The notes under the pieces are model-generated. The model searched no databases and was not told the DNA's origin. It worked only from the letters and a program-made list of their open reading frames with translations. The position numbers and the translations under genes were made by a program. From NCBI GenBank assembly GCA_044228795.1, contig JBGAUE010000004.1, positions 124,001-188,000 of the forward strand: 64,000 bases of DNA, in the 5' to 3' direction. This document shows positions 41,685 through 50,545 of this stretch, piece after piece (within the stretch, counting starts at the first letter, position 1; each line of letters opens with the position of its first letter). The stretch is from M0108 sp044228795 (GTDB taxonomy: Bacteria > Pseudomonadota > Gammaproteobacteria > Chromatiales > Chromatiaceae).

Positions 41685-42860
41685 ATGAAAATTATCATAG
41701 CCCCCAATGCCCTCAAGGGCAGTTGCGGCGCCAGCGCCGCCGCCCGGGCCATGGCCCGGGGGCTGCGGCGCGCCGCGCCCGAGGCCGAGTTGGTGGAGAT
41801 TCCTGTCGCCGACGGCGGCGATGGCCTGCTGGACCTGGCGATCCAGGCCCTGGGTGCGGAGCGGATTCCCGTTAGGGTGACGGGTCCACGCTTTGACCCC
41901 GTCATGGCGGACCTGGCCTGGTTGCCGAGCCGGGGCCTGGCCCTGATCGAGATGGCCCTGGCCAGCGGTCTGACCTTGCTGCCGGATGAGGAGCGGGACC
42001 CCAGTCTTACCACCAGCCTGGGCACGGGGGAACTGATACGGGCGGCCCTGGATTTGGGGGCGGAGAGCCTGGTGGTGGGCATCGGCGGCAGTGCCACCAA
42101 CGACGGCGGTATCGGCATGGCCAGCGCGCTGGGATGGCGATTTCTGGACGCGGAGGGCCGGCCTATTACCCCGAATGGCGCAGGCTTGTCCGCTCTGGTT
42201 CGTATCGATGGGTCCGGCCTGGATGTGCGTCTCGCTCAAGTCCGCATTCTGGCGGCCTGTGATGTGGACAACCCCCTGACGGGTCCTCAGGGGGCGTCCG
42301 TCATCTATGGCCCCCAGAAGGGGGCCAACCTCGGCCAAGTGGCGCGCTTGGATGCTGGGCTCGCCCTCCTGGCTGATCTGGTCGAAGGCCAGGGTCGGCT
42401 CGGGCAGGGCTGGCTACGTGATCATCCCGGCGCCGGCGCGGCCGGTGGTCTGGGCTTTGGATTGCGGGCCTTTTGTGGCGCCCGCTTACGGCCTGGGGCG
42501 GAACTGGTCCTGGATATCCTGGATTTTGATGCCAGGCTCGCGGGCGCGAACCTGGTGTTGACTGCCGAGGGGTGGTTGGATGGCCAGACCCTCTCCGGCA
42601 AGGCCCCAGCCCAGGTCGCGGCACGGGCCAGGCGGTTGGGTATCCCCTGCATCGCCATTGCCGGCGGCCTGGGGGCAGACCTGGAGCGCCTGTCCGCAGC
42701 AGGGTTCAGTGCCGTGGTCAGCCTTTGTCCGGCTCCAGTCGCCCTCGCCGAGGCCATGGACCGCGCGGAGGAACTGCTCGCGGACGCGGCGGAACAGGTG
42801 CTGCGGATCTTTTTGGCGGGGGGTGCCGGCAATTCTCGGGAAAGGGTGCGACAAGTCTGA
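41685..42860 (+). CDS. glxK: glycerate kinase
   Basis: The 391-residue protein belongs to the GarK/GlxK glycerate 2-kinase family. It has the conserved start MKIIIAPNALKGSCGAS, the substrate/ATP motifs VADGGDGLLD and GIGGSATNDGGIGMASALG, CDVDNPLTGPQGASVIYGPQKGA and GAAGGLGFGL. It would phosphorylate glycerate from photorespiratory glycolate or tartronate metabolism. The start at 41685 is chosen from the family start; the frame extends upstream to 41631. There is no neighbouring glyoxylate gene. Confidence 0.93.
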   Translation: MKIIIAPNALKGSCGASAAARAMARGLRRAAPEAELVEIPVADGGDGLLDLAIQALGAERIPVRVTGPRFDPVMADLAWLPSRGLALIEMALASGLTLLPDEERDPSLTTSLGTGELIRAALDLGAESLVVGIGGSATNDGGIGMASALGWRFLDAEGRPITPNGAGLSALVRIDGSGLDVRLAQVRILAACDVDNPLTGPQGASVIYGPQKGANLGQVARLDAGLALLADLVEGQGRLGQGWLRDHPGAGAAGGLGFGLRAFCGARLRPGAELVLDILDFDARLAGANLVLTAEGWLDGQTLSGKAPAQVAARARRLGIPCIAIAGGLGADLERLSAAGFSAVVSLCPAPVALAEAMDRAEELLADAAEQVLRIFLAGGAGNSRERVRQV

Positions 42861-42941
42861 CAATGAGGCCGGGCGGCCTTTCCGCCATCGGCCCGAAAGG
42901 GCAGAATAGTCCCTCATTCCACCTAGCTCTGCCAAGATGCC

Positions 42942-43331
42942 ATGAAGTCTCACCCCCTCCGGTCTCTGTCTCGTGCCGCCATCCTGCTCCCACTGCTTCT
43001 GGCCCCCGGCCTCGGGCTCGGTGCCAGCGGCAAAGGCGAAAAGCTGCCCCCCATTTGGGGCTATGGTGTCAAATCCTGCACCACCTTTCTCGCGGCGGCG
43101 GATGGGCGCGATGCGGGGGATGCTCTTCAGGATCTGGAATTCCAGCGTTACCAGGACTGGCTCACCGGCTTCATCACCGGGCTCAACCTCTCCATGGGCA
43201 AAGATGTACTGGTGGGGGCGGATATTAACGGCGCCCTGAATCGCATTCATGCCTACTGTCAGGGGCATGGCAAGGAGGATGTCTTCACCGCCACCATGGA
43301 CCTGGTGCGAATGCTCGGCCGCCTGAAATGA
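42942..43331 (+). CDS. small exported protein of unknown function
   Basis: The 129-residue protein has a signal sequence (about 1-27, LSRAAILLPLLLAPGLGLGAS) and a mature part of about 100 residues with two cysteines (KSCTTF and AYCQGH) likely to form a disulfide. The segment FQRYQDWLTGFITGLNLS recalls small HdeA/Rap1a-like periplasmic proteins. I do not assign a function. It lies between glxK and recQ, 17 bp before the recQ start, on the same strand. Confidence 0.75.
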   Translation: MKSHPLRSLSRAAILLPLLLAPGLGLGASGKGEKLPPIWGYGVKSCTTFLAAADGRDAGDALQDLEFQRYQDWLTGFITGLNLSMGKDVLVGADINGALNRIHAYCQGHGKEDVFTATMDLVRMLGRLK

Positions 43332-43347
43332 GGCTTAGACCCGGGTT

Positions 43348-45234
43348 TTGACAGTAGTGGCGCCCCCCACGCCCCTCGACCTGCTACGTCGGGTTTTCGG
43401 CTATTCAGACTTTCGCGGTGCCCAGGAACGGATCATCGGCCGGGTCATCGCCGGTGGCGATGCCCTGGTCCTCATGCCTACCGGCGGCGGCAAATCGCTC
43501 TGTTTCCAAATCCCCGCCCTGGTGCGGCCCGGCACCGGCATCGTCGTCTCGCCCCTCATCGCCTTGATGCAGGACCAGGTGGATGCCCTGCACCAGCTCG
43601 GTCTGCGGGCGGCCTTTCTGAACTCCTCCCTGAATGCGGGGGAGGCGCGGGCGGTGGAACAGGGCCTGGTGTCCGGCCAGTTCGACCTGCTGTACGTGGC
43701 TCCGGAGCGCTTGCTAAGCGAGCGCTTTCTATCCCTGCTGGATCAGAGCCGCCTTGCCCTGTTCGCCATTGACGAGGCCCACTGCGTCTCTCAGTGGGGG
43801 CACGATTTCCGGCCTGAATACATCCAGCTCAACCTCCTGCACGAGCGCTGGCCGCACATTCCGCGCATCGCCCTTACCGCCACTGCCGATGGCTTGACCC
43901 GCCAGGAAATTGTCGAACGGCTCGACCTGGCGGAGGCCGACCATTTCGTCTCCAGTTTCAACCGGCCTAACATCCGCTATCGCGTGGTACAGAAGGATCA
44001 ACCGCGTCGCCAGTTGCTGCGCTTCCTGCGGGAGGAGCACGCCGGCGACTCGGGTATCGTCTATTGTCTGTCCCGGCGCAGCGTGGAGGAGGTCGCAGAT
44101 TTCCTGCGTGGCGAGGGCTTTCAGGCCCTGCCTTACCACGCCGGCCTGCCTGCGGAGACCCGCCGCCAGAACCAGGCCGCCTTCCTGCGCGACGATCAGA
44201 TCATCATGGTCGCCACCATCGCCTTTGGCATGGGCATCGACAAGCCGGACGTGCGCTTTGTCGCCCACCTCGACCTGCCCAAGAGCCTGGAGGGGTACTA
44301 CCAGGAGACTGGCCGCGCCGGCCGCGATGGTCTGCCGGCCAATGCCTGGCTGGCCTATGGTTTGTCTGACATGGTCACCCTGCGCCACTTCATCGACATC
44401 TCGGAGGCCGAGGAACGCTTCAAGCGGGTCGAGCATCACCGGCTGAATGCCATGCTCGGCTTTTGCGAGACCACCGCTTGCCGGCGCCAGGTGCTCCTCA
44501 ACTATTTTGGCGAGGAACAGGAACGGCCCTGTGGTAACTGCGACACCTGTCTCGAACCCGTGGAGAGCTGGGATGGCACCCAGGCTGCCCGTAAGGCCCT
44601 CTCCTGTATCTTTCGCACCGGGATGCGCTTTGGGGCTAACTACCTGATCGAGGTTCTCCTCGGCAAGGATACCGCCCGCATCAAGAGTTGCGGTCACGAC
44701 CGGGTCTCAACCTTCGGCATTGGCCAGGACTTGAGCGCGGATGAATGGAAGTCCGTCTATCGGCAACTGGTGGCCGCGGGCCTGGTAAGGGTCGATCTGG
44801 CGGGCCACGGTGCCCTCCAACTCACCGAACAGAGCCGCCCCGTCTTGCGGGGGGAAAGCAAGGTCCGGCTGCGACGCGACTCCTCTTCCCGAGGCCGCGC
44901 GGCTGGGAGCGGCGTCGCCGGGAGGCGCCAGGACCCGGAGCGGCATCGGCGCAAGTCAGGATTCGAGGGTGACCCGGAGGCGGTGGCCCTCTGGGAGCGT
45001 CTGCGCGCCCTGCGCCTGGAACTGGCCCAACGCCAGAATTTGCCGCCCTACGTCATCTTCGGCGATATCACCCTGCGGGAACTGGTCCAGTACCGTCCCC
45101 GGGATCTGGATGAGATGAGCCAGATCAGTGGCGTCGGGGCCGTCAAGCAGGAACGTTACGGCGTGGCCTTTCTTGCCGCCCTGGCAGCTCATGCCGCCGA
45201 GTACGGCTACCCGGCTAACCGGCGGCCTGGCTAG
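43348..45234 (+). CDS. recQ: ATP-dependent DNA helicase RecQ
   Basis: RecQ unwinds DNA 3' to 5' in recombination and fork repair. The 628-residue protein has the superfamily 2 motifs MPTGGGKSLCFQ (about residues 43-54), DEAHC, and QETGRAGRDGLPA. The zinc-binding cysteines are in CETTACRRQVLL and PCGNCDTC (about 372-405), followed by a winged helix and a C-terminal HRDC domain (about 545-620, LRALRLELAQRQNLPPYVIF). A linker rich in Arg/Gly separates the last two. The start is TTG at 43348 or GTG at 43357; no strong ribosome-binding site separates them. Confidence 0.94.
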   Translation: MTVVAPPTPLDLLRRVFGYSDFRGAQERIIGRVIAGGDALVLMPTGGGKSLCFQIPALVRPGTGIVVSPLIALMQDQVDALHQLGLRAAFLNSSLNAGEARAVEQGLVSGQFDLLYVAPERLLSERFLSLLDQSRLALFAIDEAHCVSQWGHDFRPEYIQLNLLHERWPHIPRIALTATADGLTRQEIVERLDLAEADHFVSSFNRPNIRYRVVQKDQPRRQLLRFLREEHAGDSGIVYCLSRRSVEEVADFLRGEGFQALPYHAGLPAETRRQNQAAFLRDDQIIMVATIAFGMGIDKPDVRFVAHLDLPKSLEGYYQETGRAGRDGLPANAWLAYGLSDMVTLRHFIDISEAEERFKRVEHHRLNAMLGFCETTACRRQVLLNYFGEEQERPCGNCDTCLEPVESWDGTQAARKALSCIFRTGMRFGANYLIEVLLGKDTARIKSCGHDRVSTFGIGQDLSADEWKSVYRQLVAAGLVRVDLAGHGALQLTEQSRPVLRGESKVRLRRDSSSRGRAAGSGVAGRRQDPERHRRKSGFEGDPEAVALWERLRALRLELAQRQNLPPYVIFGDITLRELVQYRPRDLDEMSQISGVGAVKQERYGVAFLAALAAHAAEYGYPANRRPG

Positions 45235-45344
45235 CGCGCAGGATTGTGTCTCCATGACCCTGCACGGATAGCGGCAGCGCCAACGGCGTCTTGCGATCGA
45301 ACACCGGGAGTTCGCTCGATCAAAGGGGATTAATACGTTCTTCC

Positions 45345-46076
45345 TTACAGGGCTCTCCCCGTTACCATTTGGCTGTCGGGGCCGAGCAGAAAAAGATAAA
45401 GGTTGGTGATGGACTCGGGCGTGGCCAAGTCCATTGGATTCTCACCAGGGTAGAGGCGGGCGCGCAGTCCGGTGCGGACGATGCCAGGGTCCAGGCTGTT
45501 GACCCGGAGTTGGCCCTGGTCGCGGGTTTCCTCGGCGAGGGTCTGCATCAGGCCTTCTATGCCGAACTTGGCGACGGCGAAGGCACCCCAGTAGGCCAGC
45601 CCCTGGCGGCCGACCCGATCCGAGGTGAAGACGATAGAGGCGTCGGGGGCTCGCCTGAGCAGGGGGAGGCAGGCCTGGGTGAGCAGGAAGGGGGCGCTGA
45701 GGTTGATGCGAAGGACCCGTTCCCACTCACTGGCGTCATAGTCATCGATGCGGCTCAGGAAGGGTGCGAAGGCAGCACAGTGGACCAGGCCATCCATCCG
45801 TCCGAATTCTTGCGCAATCGTAGCCGCGACGGCGGCGAATCCTGGCTCGTCGCCCCCCTCCAGGTCCAAAGGCAGGATGGCGGGTTCCGGGGCGCCGCTC
45901 GCGGCAATACGATCATAAAGAGGCTCCAACTGGGCCTCTTCCTTGTCGGAGATGATGACGGTGGCGCCGTGTGCCGCGCAGGCACTGGCCACGGCGGCGC
46001 CAAGGCTATCGGCGGTGCCCGTGACGAGGATGACACGGCTGGCTAGGATGTTGGCGGGTGGCTGATAAATTTCCAT
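45345..46076 (-). CDS. YciK-like short-chain dehydrogenase with lost catalytic residues
   Basis: The 243-residue protein aligns with YciK-type SDRs: ILVTGTADSLG at the start, DGLVHCAAF, LRINLSAPFLL, and FTSDRVGRQG then WGAFAVAKFGIEGLMQTL. The catalytic Tyr of YxxxK is Phe here (FAVAK), the catalytic Ser thirteen residues upstream is Asp (TSD), and the second glycine of the TGxxxGxG motif is Ser (TGTADSLG). Asn and Lys of the tetrad are kept. It is thus probably a non-dehydrogenase or a pseudoenzyme. YciK genes commonly sit beside ubiG in gammaproteobacteria, as here. Confidence 0.85.
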   Translation of the reverse strand: MEIYQPPANILASRVILVTGTADSLGAAVASACAAHGATVIISDKEEAQLEPLYDRIAASGAPEPAILPLDLEGGDEPGFAAVAATIAQEFGRMDGLVHCAAFAPFLSRIDDYDASEWERVLRINLSAPFLLTQACLPLLRRAPDASIVFTSDRVGRQGLAYWGAFAVAKFGIEGLMQTLAEETRDQGQLRVNSLDPGIVRTGLRARLYPGENPMDLATPESITNLYLFLLGPDSQMVTGRAL

Positions 46077-46133
46077 GGGGGTTTGTCCATGTGGCGGAAG
46101 GGATAAGGGCTGACCGCGACGGGCCTTGATGGG

Positions 46134-46958
46134 TTACCGCCGGGTCTCGCGCCAGGCGATCCACAGCTTGCGCGGGGGCGTGAGGCTTAGCCGTTGGTCA
46201 GCGACCTGAAAAGACAGGGCCTCGATCTCTCGGAGCAGGCTGGCGAGAATGCGGGCGCGCGCGCGGGCGAAGAATGGGAGGGTGCGGGTTCGGGAAGACC
46301 GGGATTGTAAGGCCTGGGCTTGATGAGCGAGTTCGGGGAGCCATTCCGGCAGGCGGGCACGCTGGGGAGCTTGGCGGAGGGCCTCGGGGGTCAGATTTTG
46401 GGGGCCAAGCAGATCCATGGGAATGGGTGCCCGACCCTGGCGGGCTAGCCAGCCGCTGTCGCGAATCCGATAGACCAGGGCACAGAAGGTCCCAAGGGCT
46501 CGCACCGATGCGATGTCTTCGTGGCCGGTAAGACCTTGGCAAGCGGCCATGAGCTCGAACAGGGCACCCAGATCGGCGTCGCAGGCGCGGGTCAAGGCCG
46601 CCAGGTCCAGTAGGCGGGGCCGCAGGATTTCCTCCTCTACCTGTTCAGCTATCTGGAGAAATGGCCCGAGGGGTAACAGCTGTTGGCTCACCACCGCTCG
46701 CACTGCCTGGCTTAAGGGATGGTTGGGCCGGCCGCCCGGGGGCTTTTCCAGATCCTCACGCCACCATTGGAGCTTAAGCCTGGCAACGCCGGGGTCGCTG
46801 ACCTCGCCCAGTATGGCGCGGACCTGATGACGCCAGGCCGCGAGGATAGCCAGGTCGTCACGCCTTGCGGCGGGGGAGAATCTGATGCTGTAGTAAGTGG
46901 AGGAACCCAGCGGGGTTGCCGGGTTGGGGAATCGCCAGGAGGCCGGGTGATGCGTCAC
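46134..46958 (-). CDS. squalene/phytoene synthase-like protein (NDUFAF6 type)
   Basis: The 274-residue protein matches the all-helical squalene/phytoene synthase fold: TYYSIRFSPAARRDDLAILAAWRHQV at the N-terminus, LKLQWWREDLEK, and IRDSGWLARQGRAPIPMDLL at the second metal-motif position. There the second Asp of the DxxxD pattern is replaced, so prenyl-transfer activity is doubtful. This resembles NDUFAF6, a mitochondrial complex I assembly factor, more than HpnC/HpnD. A GTG start at 46958 is preferred; an ATG at 47090 would overlap ubiG by 44 bp and add an unconserved leader. It lies between the SDR gene and ubiG, all on the minus strand. Confidence 0.75.
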   Translation of the reverse strand: MTHHPASWRFPNPATPLGSSTYYSIRFSPAARRDDLAILAAWRHQVRAILGEVSDPGVARLKLQWWREDLEKPPGGRPNHPLSQAVRAVVSQQLLPLGPFLQIAEQVEEEILRPRLLDLAALTRACDADLGALFELMAACQGLTGHEDIASVRALGTFCALVYRIRDSGWLARQGRAPIPMDLLGPQNLTPEALRQAPQRARLPEWLPELAHQAQALQSRSSRTRTLPFFARARARILASLLREIEALSFQVADQRLSLTPPRKLWIAWRETRR

Positions 46959-47046
46959 AATGGCTCTTGGGCTGGCGGTAGCTTTGTCATTCCCGACGGT
47001 GTCCGGATTTGGAAACGGGTTCGCCAAGGGTCCGCCGATCCCAGCC

Positions 47047-47766
47047 TCAGCCTGCCACTGGGCGTCGGCAAGCTGCAAGGTAATTGACATCCAGGTCTTG
47101 CGGATCCAGCCGATAGGCGCCTATCAAGGGGTTGTATGTCAAACCCATGAGCTGACTCAACTCCAACTCGGCGGCGCGAATCCAGCGCCCCAGTTCCGAG
47201 GGGCGAATGAAGCGGGCATAGTCGTGGGTGCCTCGGGGTAGCCAGCGCAGCAGGTACTCAGCGCCAATGATGGCCAGCAAGTAGGATTTAGGATTACGGT
47301 TGAGGGTAGAGAAGAAGACGTATCCACCAGGCTTGACCAAGCGGGCGCAAGCGGCGATGACCGAACTGGGGTCCGGTACATGCTCCAGCATTTCCATACA
47401 GGTGACGATGTCGAAGCAGGCGGGGCATTCTGCCGCCAGGGTCTCCGCGGCAATCTGGCGGTAGTTCACCTCGACCCCGGTCTCCAGGGTGTGGAGTTCC
47501 GCGACCTTGAGGGGCATCTCCCCCATATCGATACCGGTGACATGGGCGCCGCGGACGGCCATGCTCTCCGCCAAAATACCCCCGCCACAGCCTACGTCCA
47601 GCACTTCCTTGCCCGCCAAGCCCGCGACCTGGTCCACATAATCAAGCCGCAAGGGATTAATCTCATGGAGCGGCCTAAATTCGCTGTGGGGATCCCACCA
47701 TCGGGCCGCCAAGGCCTCGAACTTGCTGATTTCGGCGGGATCGACGTTGTGGATTGCTGCTTTCAT
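47047..47766 (-). CDS. ubiG: ubiquinone biosynthesis O-methyltransferase
   Basis: UbiG carries out both O-methylations in ubiquinone synthesis. The 239-residue protein has the SAM motif VLDVGCGGGILAE (about 53-65), the family start NVDPAEISKFEALAARWWDP, and the membrane-associating segment NRNPKSYLLAIIGAEYLLRWLPRGTHDY. The start at 47766 is chosen from the family start; the frame is open upstream to 47880. Downstream come the NDUFAF6-like gene and the SDR. Confidence 0.95.
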   Translation of the reverse strand: MKAAIHNVDPAEISKFEALAARWWDPHSEFRPLHEINPLRLDYVDQVAGLAGKEVLDVGCGGGILAESMAVRGAHVTGIDMGEMPLKVAELHTLETGVEVNYRQIAAETLAAECPACFDIVTCMEMLEHVPDPSSVIAACARLVKPGGYVFFSTLNRNPKSYLLAIIGAEYLLRWLPRGTHDYARFIRPSELGRWIRAAELELSQLMGLTYNPLIGAYRLDPQDLDVNYLAACRRPVAG

Positions 47767-47839
47767 GCGTTTGCCCCGGTCAGATGGGATGGCGTGCCTT
47801 CCTGGCCGCCGATCCCGGCATTTTAGGTGATCCGAGTGG

Positions 47840-48388
47840 TTAGGGCATGAAGGGTACGATGCCTGACAAGGGTCGGGCAAACTGGCTCATTTGTTCCCGC
47901 ATCATCGCCACGCCCCCGGTCATACCATGAATCCTGGAATCAAGGATGCCCATAGCGTTGCGTACCAATTCCATATTTTCTTCGACGCTGGCCATTTCCC
48001 CCGCCATGGCTTGGGTGTTGGCGCGGATCTTAGGCATGATCTGGGACATGGAGTCCATCCGAGCGGCGATGGAATCCATGTGGGTCATGTGGTCGTCGAA
48101 GGATTTCATATTCGAGGTGATATCGCCCATGTCCGCATCCACGCCCATCAGGTGGTCCTGCATGGAGTACATATCCGAGATGATATCGTTGAAGTCCTGG
48201 TAAAGGAGGCGGGCGTGATAAACGTCAATGGCCGCCCCCAGCAGGAGCAGCAAGGAGGTGGTGATTATGACGATATCCGTGATGCGGAAATGGCGATGGC
48301 GCTCGTCGAGATGGAGCTGGGTCGCGCGACCCAGCCGCTGGATGACCTCGATGAGGGCCCGCCTGGGGTCTTCTCGCCTGTTTCTCAT
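47840..48388 (-). CDS. Met-rich single-pass coiled-coil protein A
   Basis: The 182-residue protein has a basic cytoplasmic N-terminus, one membrane helix (about 38-56, IVIITTSLLLLLGAAIDVY) and a long helical part (about 60-165) with Met or Asp at regular spacing (MYSMQDHLMGVDADMGDI, HMDSIAARMDSMSQIM). It ends in FARPLSGIVPFMP. AAGGAGAGAGAGC precedes the ATG. A related gene (48411-48992) ends 22 bp upstream on the same strand and has the same layout and C-terminal signature. I recognise no named family. The helix pattern resembles chemoreceptor or tethering coiled coils. ubiG follows downstream. Confidence 0.78.
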   Translation of the reverse strand: MRNRREDPRRALIEVIQRLGRATQLHLDERHRHFRITDIVIITTSLLLLLGAAIDVYHARLLYQDFNDIISDMYSMQDHLMGVDADMGDITSNMKSFDDHMTHMDSIAARMDSMSQIMPKIRANTQAMAGEMASVEENMELVRNAMGILDSRIHGMTGGVAMMREQMSQFARPLSGIVPFMP

Positions 48389-48410
48389 GCTCTCTCTCCT
48401 TGATGGTCTG

Positions 48411-48992
48411 CTAAGGAAATGGGAACATCTTGTTCATGTTCCGCATCGGCTTCGCCATCCGGCCCAGTTCGACGCTCATGATCTGGACTTCATTGTTCAT
48501 GATGTCCATGTTGAACGAGACATTGGCGATATGGGTGCGGACAGTCGCTAGATAGTCATCAATACCCGTCACGTTGGCACGCATCTGATTCATATCGGTG
48601 AGGATGTTGGTCATCTCGACGTCCATGAGTGCGGTGCGTTGATCGACCGTCTCCAATAGAGCCACGCGACTCTCAATGGCGTTCATGTGCCCGCTGATGG
48701 CATGCATCTGGTCGCTGACCGAAATGAAATGATCCTTCATGCCCTCGACGACACTGGAGATGCGTGAGACCTGTGAGGTCAGGGTGAACAGCAGGAGGGA
48801 TAGGGAGATGGAGATGGCGGCCAGAATGAAGGTGCCAGCCTGAATACCGTAATTGAGACGGGTGCTGAGCCGGTTCGTGAGTTCGATTTCGCTGAGCATA
48901 ATGCCCTCGAAGGAACTCAGAGCCCGCCGATACTGTTGCTGGAGGATGGCGTCATCAACCGCCGTCCTGGGTTTCATGGCTTCTTCCATCAT
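48411..48992 (-). CDS. Met-rich single-pass coiled-coil protein B
   Basis: The 193-residue protein has a 45-residue cytoplasmic N-terminus, one membrane helix (about 52-72, AGTFILAAISISLSLLLFTL) and a helical part to the end with many Met residues (MDVEMTNILTDMNQM, MDIMNNEVQIMSVELGRM). It ends AKPMRNMNKMFPFP, matching the FARPLSGIVPFMP end of the next gene. A short AGGA box precedes the tandem ATG start. Together the two genes form a paralogous pair in one operon. The function is unknown. Confidence 0.78.
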   Translation of the reverse strand: MMEEAMKPRTAVDDAILQQQYRRALSSFEGIMLSEIELTNRLSTRLNYGIQAGTFILAAISISLSLLLFTLTSQVSRISSVVEGMKDHFISVSDQMHAISGHMNAIESRVALLETVDQRTALMDVEMTNILTDMNQMRANVTGIDDYLATVRTHIANVSFNMDIMNNEVQIMSVELGRMAKPMRNMNKMFPFP

Positions 48993-49310
48993 GGAATCCT
49001 ACTCGTATCTTCTTATGGTCTTGGGGTGGGGGGCGAACCACCCGCAAATTAATTAAATTCTAACGCTAAATGGACCTGAATGCCCATGATTTCCTTGTCC
49101 TTGGCGTTGCTTGTATTTCCTCTCAGGCACTTATCGAAACCTTGTCTCTGATAGTGGATTCATCCCCGTAAGGGTTCACTGACTTCCGATGGCGGTGCTT
49201 AACAGGGCGACCTTAACGACGGGGGCGAGCCTAAGGGTTGGATTCGTGTGCCAAGGGGTCTTCCTGTATCATAAGTCTCCCTCGATGCTAATCGCTTCCG
49301 TGCCTTGCCG
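48993..49310. other. divergent intergenic region, coiled-coil pair / methyltransferase
   Basis: These 318 bp separate the minus-strand coiled-coil genes from the plus-strand methyltransferase. An AT-rich patch at about 49050-49067 (ATTAATTAAATTC) is a likely promoter area for the minus-strand pair, but I cannot place a convincing -35/-10 pair. No RNA gene or open frame with family features was found. Confidence 0.45.
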
Positions 49311-50528
49311 ATGCCGATTTCAGCCGCTTCAATCACTTTACCGGACACTAATCCGGCGGTGGGCGAGGATCCCGTGGCGCTGGAACATAGCCGTCACCTG
49401 GCGGACCTGATTCGTGCCGAGGCCGTGGCAAGCGGGGGAACCTTGTCCTTCGACCGCTTCATGGAACTGGCCCTCTACGCCCCTGGATTGGGGTATTACG
49501 TCGCCGGGGCGCGTAAATTTGGTCCGGGAGGCGATTTCGTGACCGCACCCGCCATCTCGCCCCTCTTTGGCCTATGCCTGGCCCGTCAGTGTCGCGAGGT
49601 CCTGGTGGCACTGGGCGGAGGTGACATCCTGGAGTTGGGCGCCGGCACCGGCGACCTGGCGGCGGATATTCTCGATGGCCTTAAGCTCGAAGTGAGTCTT
49701 CCGGGCCGCTATCTCATCCTAGAACCTGGTCCCGAGTTGCGCGAGCGTCAGAGGGACCTGCTCGAGGTACGCCATCCGGATTTGCTGGACCGCATCGTGT
49801 GGCTGGATGGCTTGCCCTCGGGATTTTCTGGCGTCCTGATCGCAAACGAGGTCATGGACGCCTTGCCGGTGCATCGCTTCAAGGTCTGCGAGGACCGCGC
49901 GGTTGCGGAAATCCAGGTCAAGCCCCGGGGGGCTGGTTGGGAAGAGGTGGGAGCGGAGGCTCTCAGCCCTGGTCTAACCGAGGCGGTCCATGCCCTCTGG
50001 GCGCAGGGTCTGGCGCAGGGGCCCGGCTACGGTTCCGAGATCAATTTGCGGTTGGGGCCCTGGCTGCAAGCCCTGGCGGCGTCTATGGCCCGTGGCCTGA
50101 TGTTACTGATCGACTATGGTTACGACCGCGCCGACTATTATCGGCCCGAACGGGGCATGGGTACCCTGATGTGCCATTATCGTCACCAGGCCCATGGCAA
50201 TCCCTATGTTCACTTGGGTCTCCAGGATATCACAGCTCATGTTGATTTCTCGGCGGCGGCATCCGGGGGTCGGATGGCGGGTTTGGAGGTCGCTGGTTTC
50301 ACGACTCAGGCGCATTTCCTGATCGCGCTGGGCCTCGACGACTTGCTGGCGGAACGGATGGGGGGTGATCAGGGCACGGCTGATGGGGATCTGAAATGGT
50401 TACTAGGGGCTAAACAACTAGTGATGCCCACGGCCATGGGCGAGCGCTTTCGTGTATTGGGTCTGGCCAAGAACATCGGTCAGTCCTGGACGGGCTTCTC
50501 CCTCAGGGATCTGCGCGGCCGCTTGTGA
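49311..50528 (+). CDS. SAM-dependent methyltransferase, MidA/NDUFAF7 family
   Basis: The 405-residue protein matches DUF185/MidA: LIRAEAVASGGTLSFDRFMELALYAPGLGYYVAG, then SAM motif ILELGAGTGDLAADIL, and VLIANEVMDALPVHRFK. The mitochondrial homologue NDUFAF7 methylates an arginine of complex I subunit NDUFS2; bacterial members are thought to do similar protein-arginine methylation. The start at 49311 is ATG; a TTG at 49305 is possible. The gene is divergent from the coiled-coil pair. An NDUFAF6-like gene lies about 2.4 kb away. Confidence 0.9.
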   Translation: MPISAASITLPDTNPAVGEDPVALEHSRHLADLIRAEAVASGGTLSFDRFMELALYAPGLGYYVAGARKFGPGGDFVTAPAISPLFGLCLARQCREVLVALGGGDILELGAGTGDLAADILDGLKLEVSLPGRYLILEPGPELRERQRDLLEVRHPDLLDRIVWLDGLPSGFSGVLIANEVMDALPVHRFKVCEDRAVAEIQVKPRGAGWEEVGAEALSPGLTEAVHALWAQGLAQGPGYGSEINLRLGPWLQALAASMARGLMLLIDYGYDRADYYRPERGMGTLMCHYRHQAHGNPYVHLGLQDITAHVDFSAAASGGRMAGLEVAGFTTQAHFLIALGLDDLLAERMGGDQGTADGDLKWLLGAKQLVMPTAMGERFRVLGLAKNIGQSWTGFSLRDLRGRL

Positions 50529-50545
50529 GTGGCCTGTCGTCGAGG

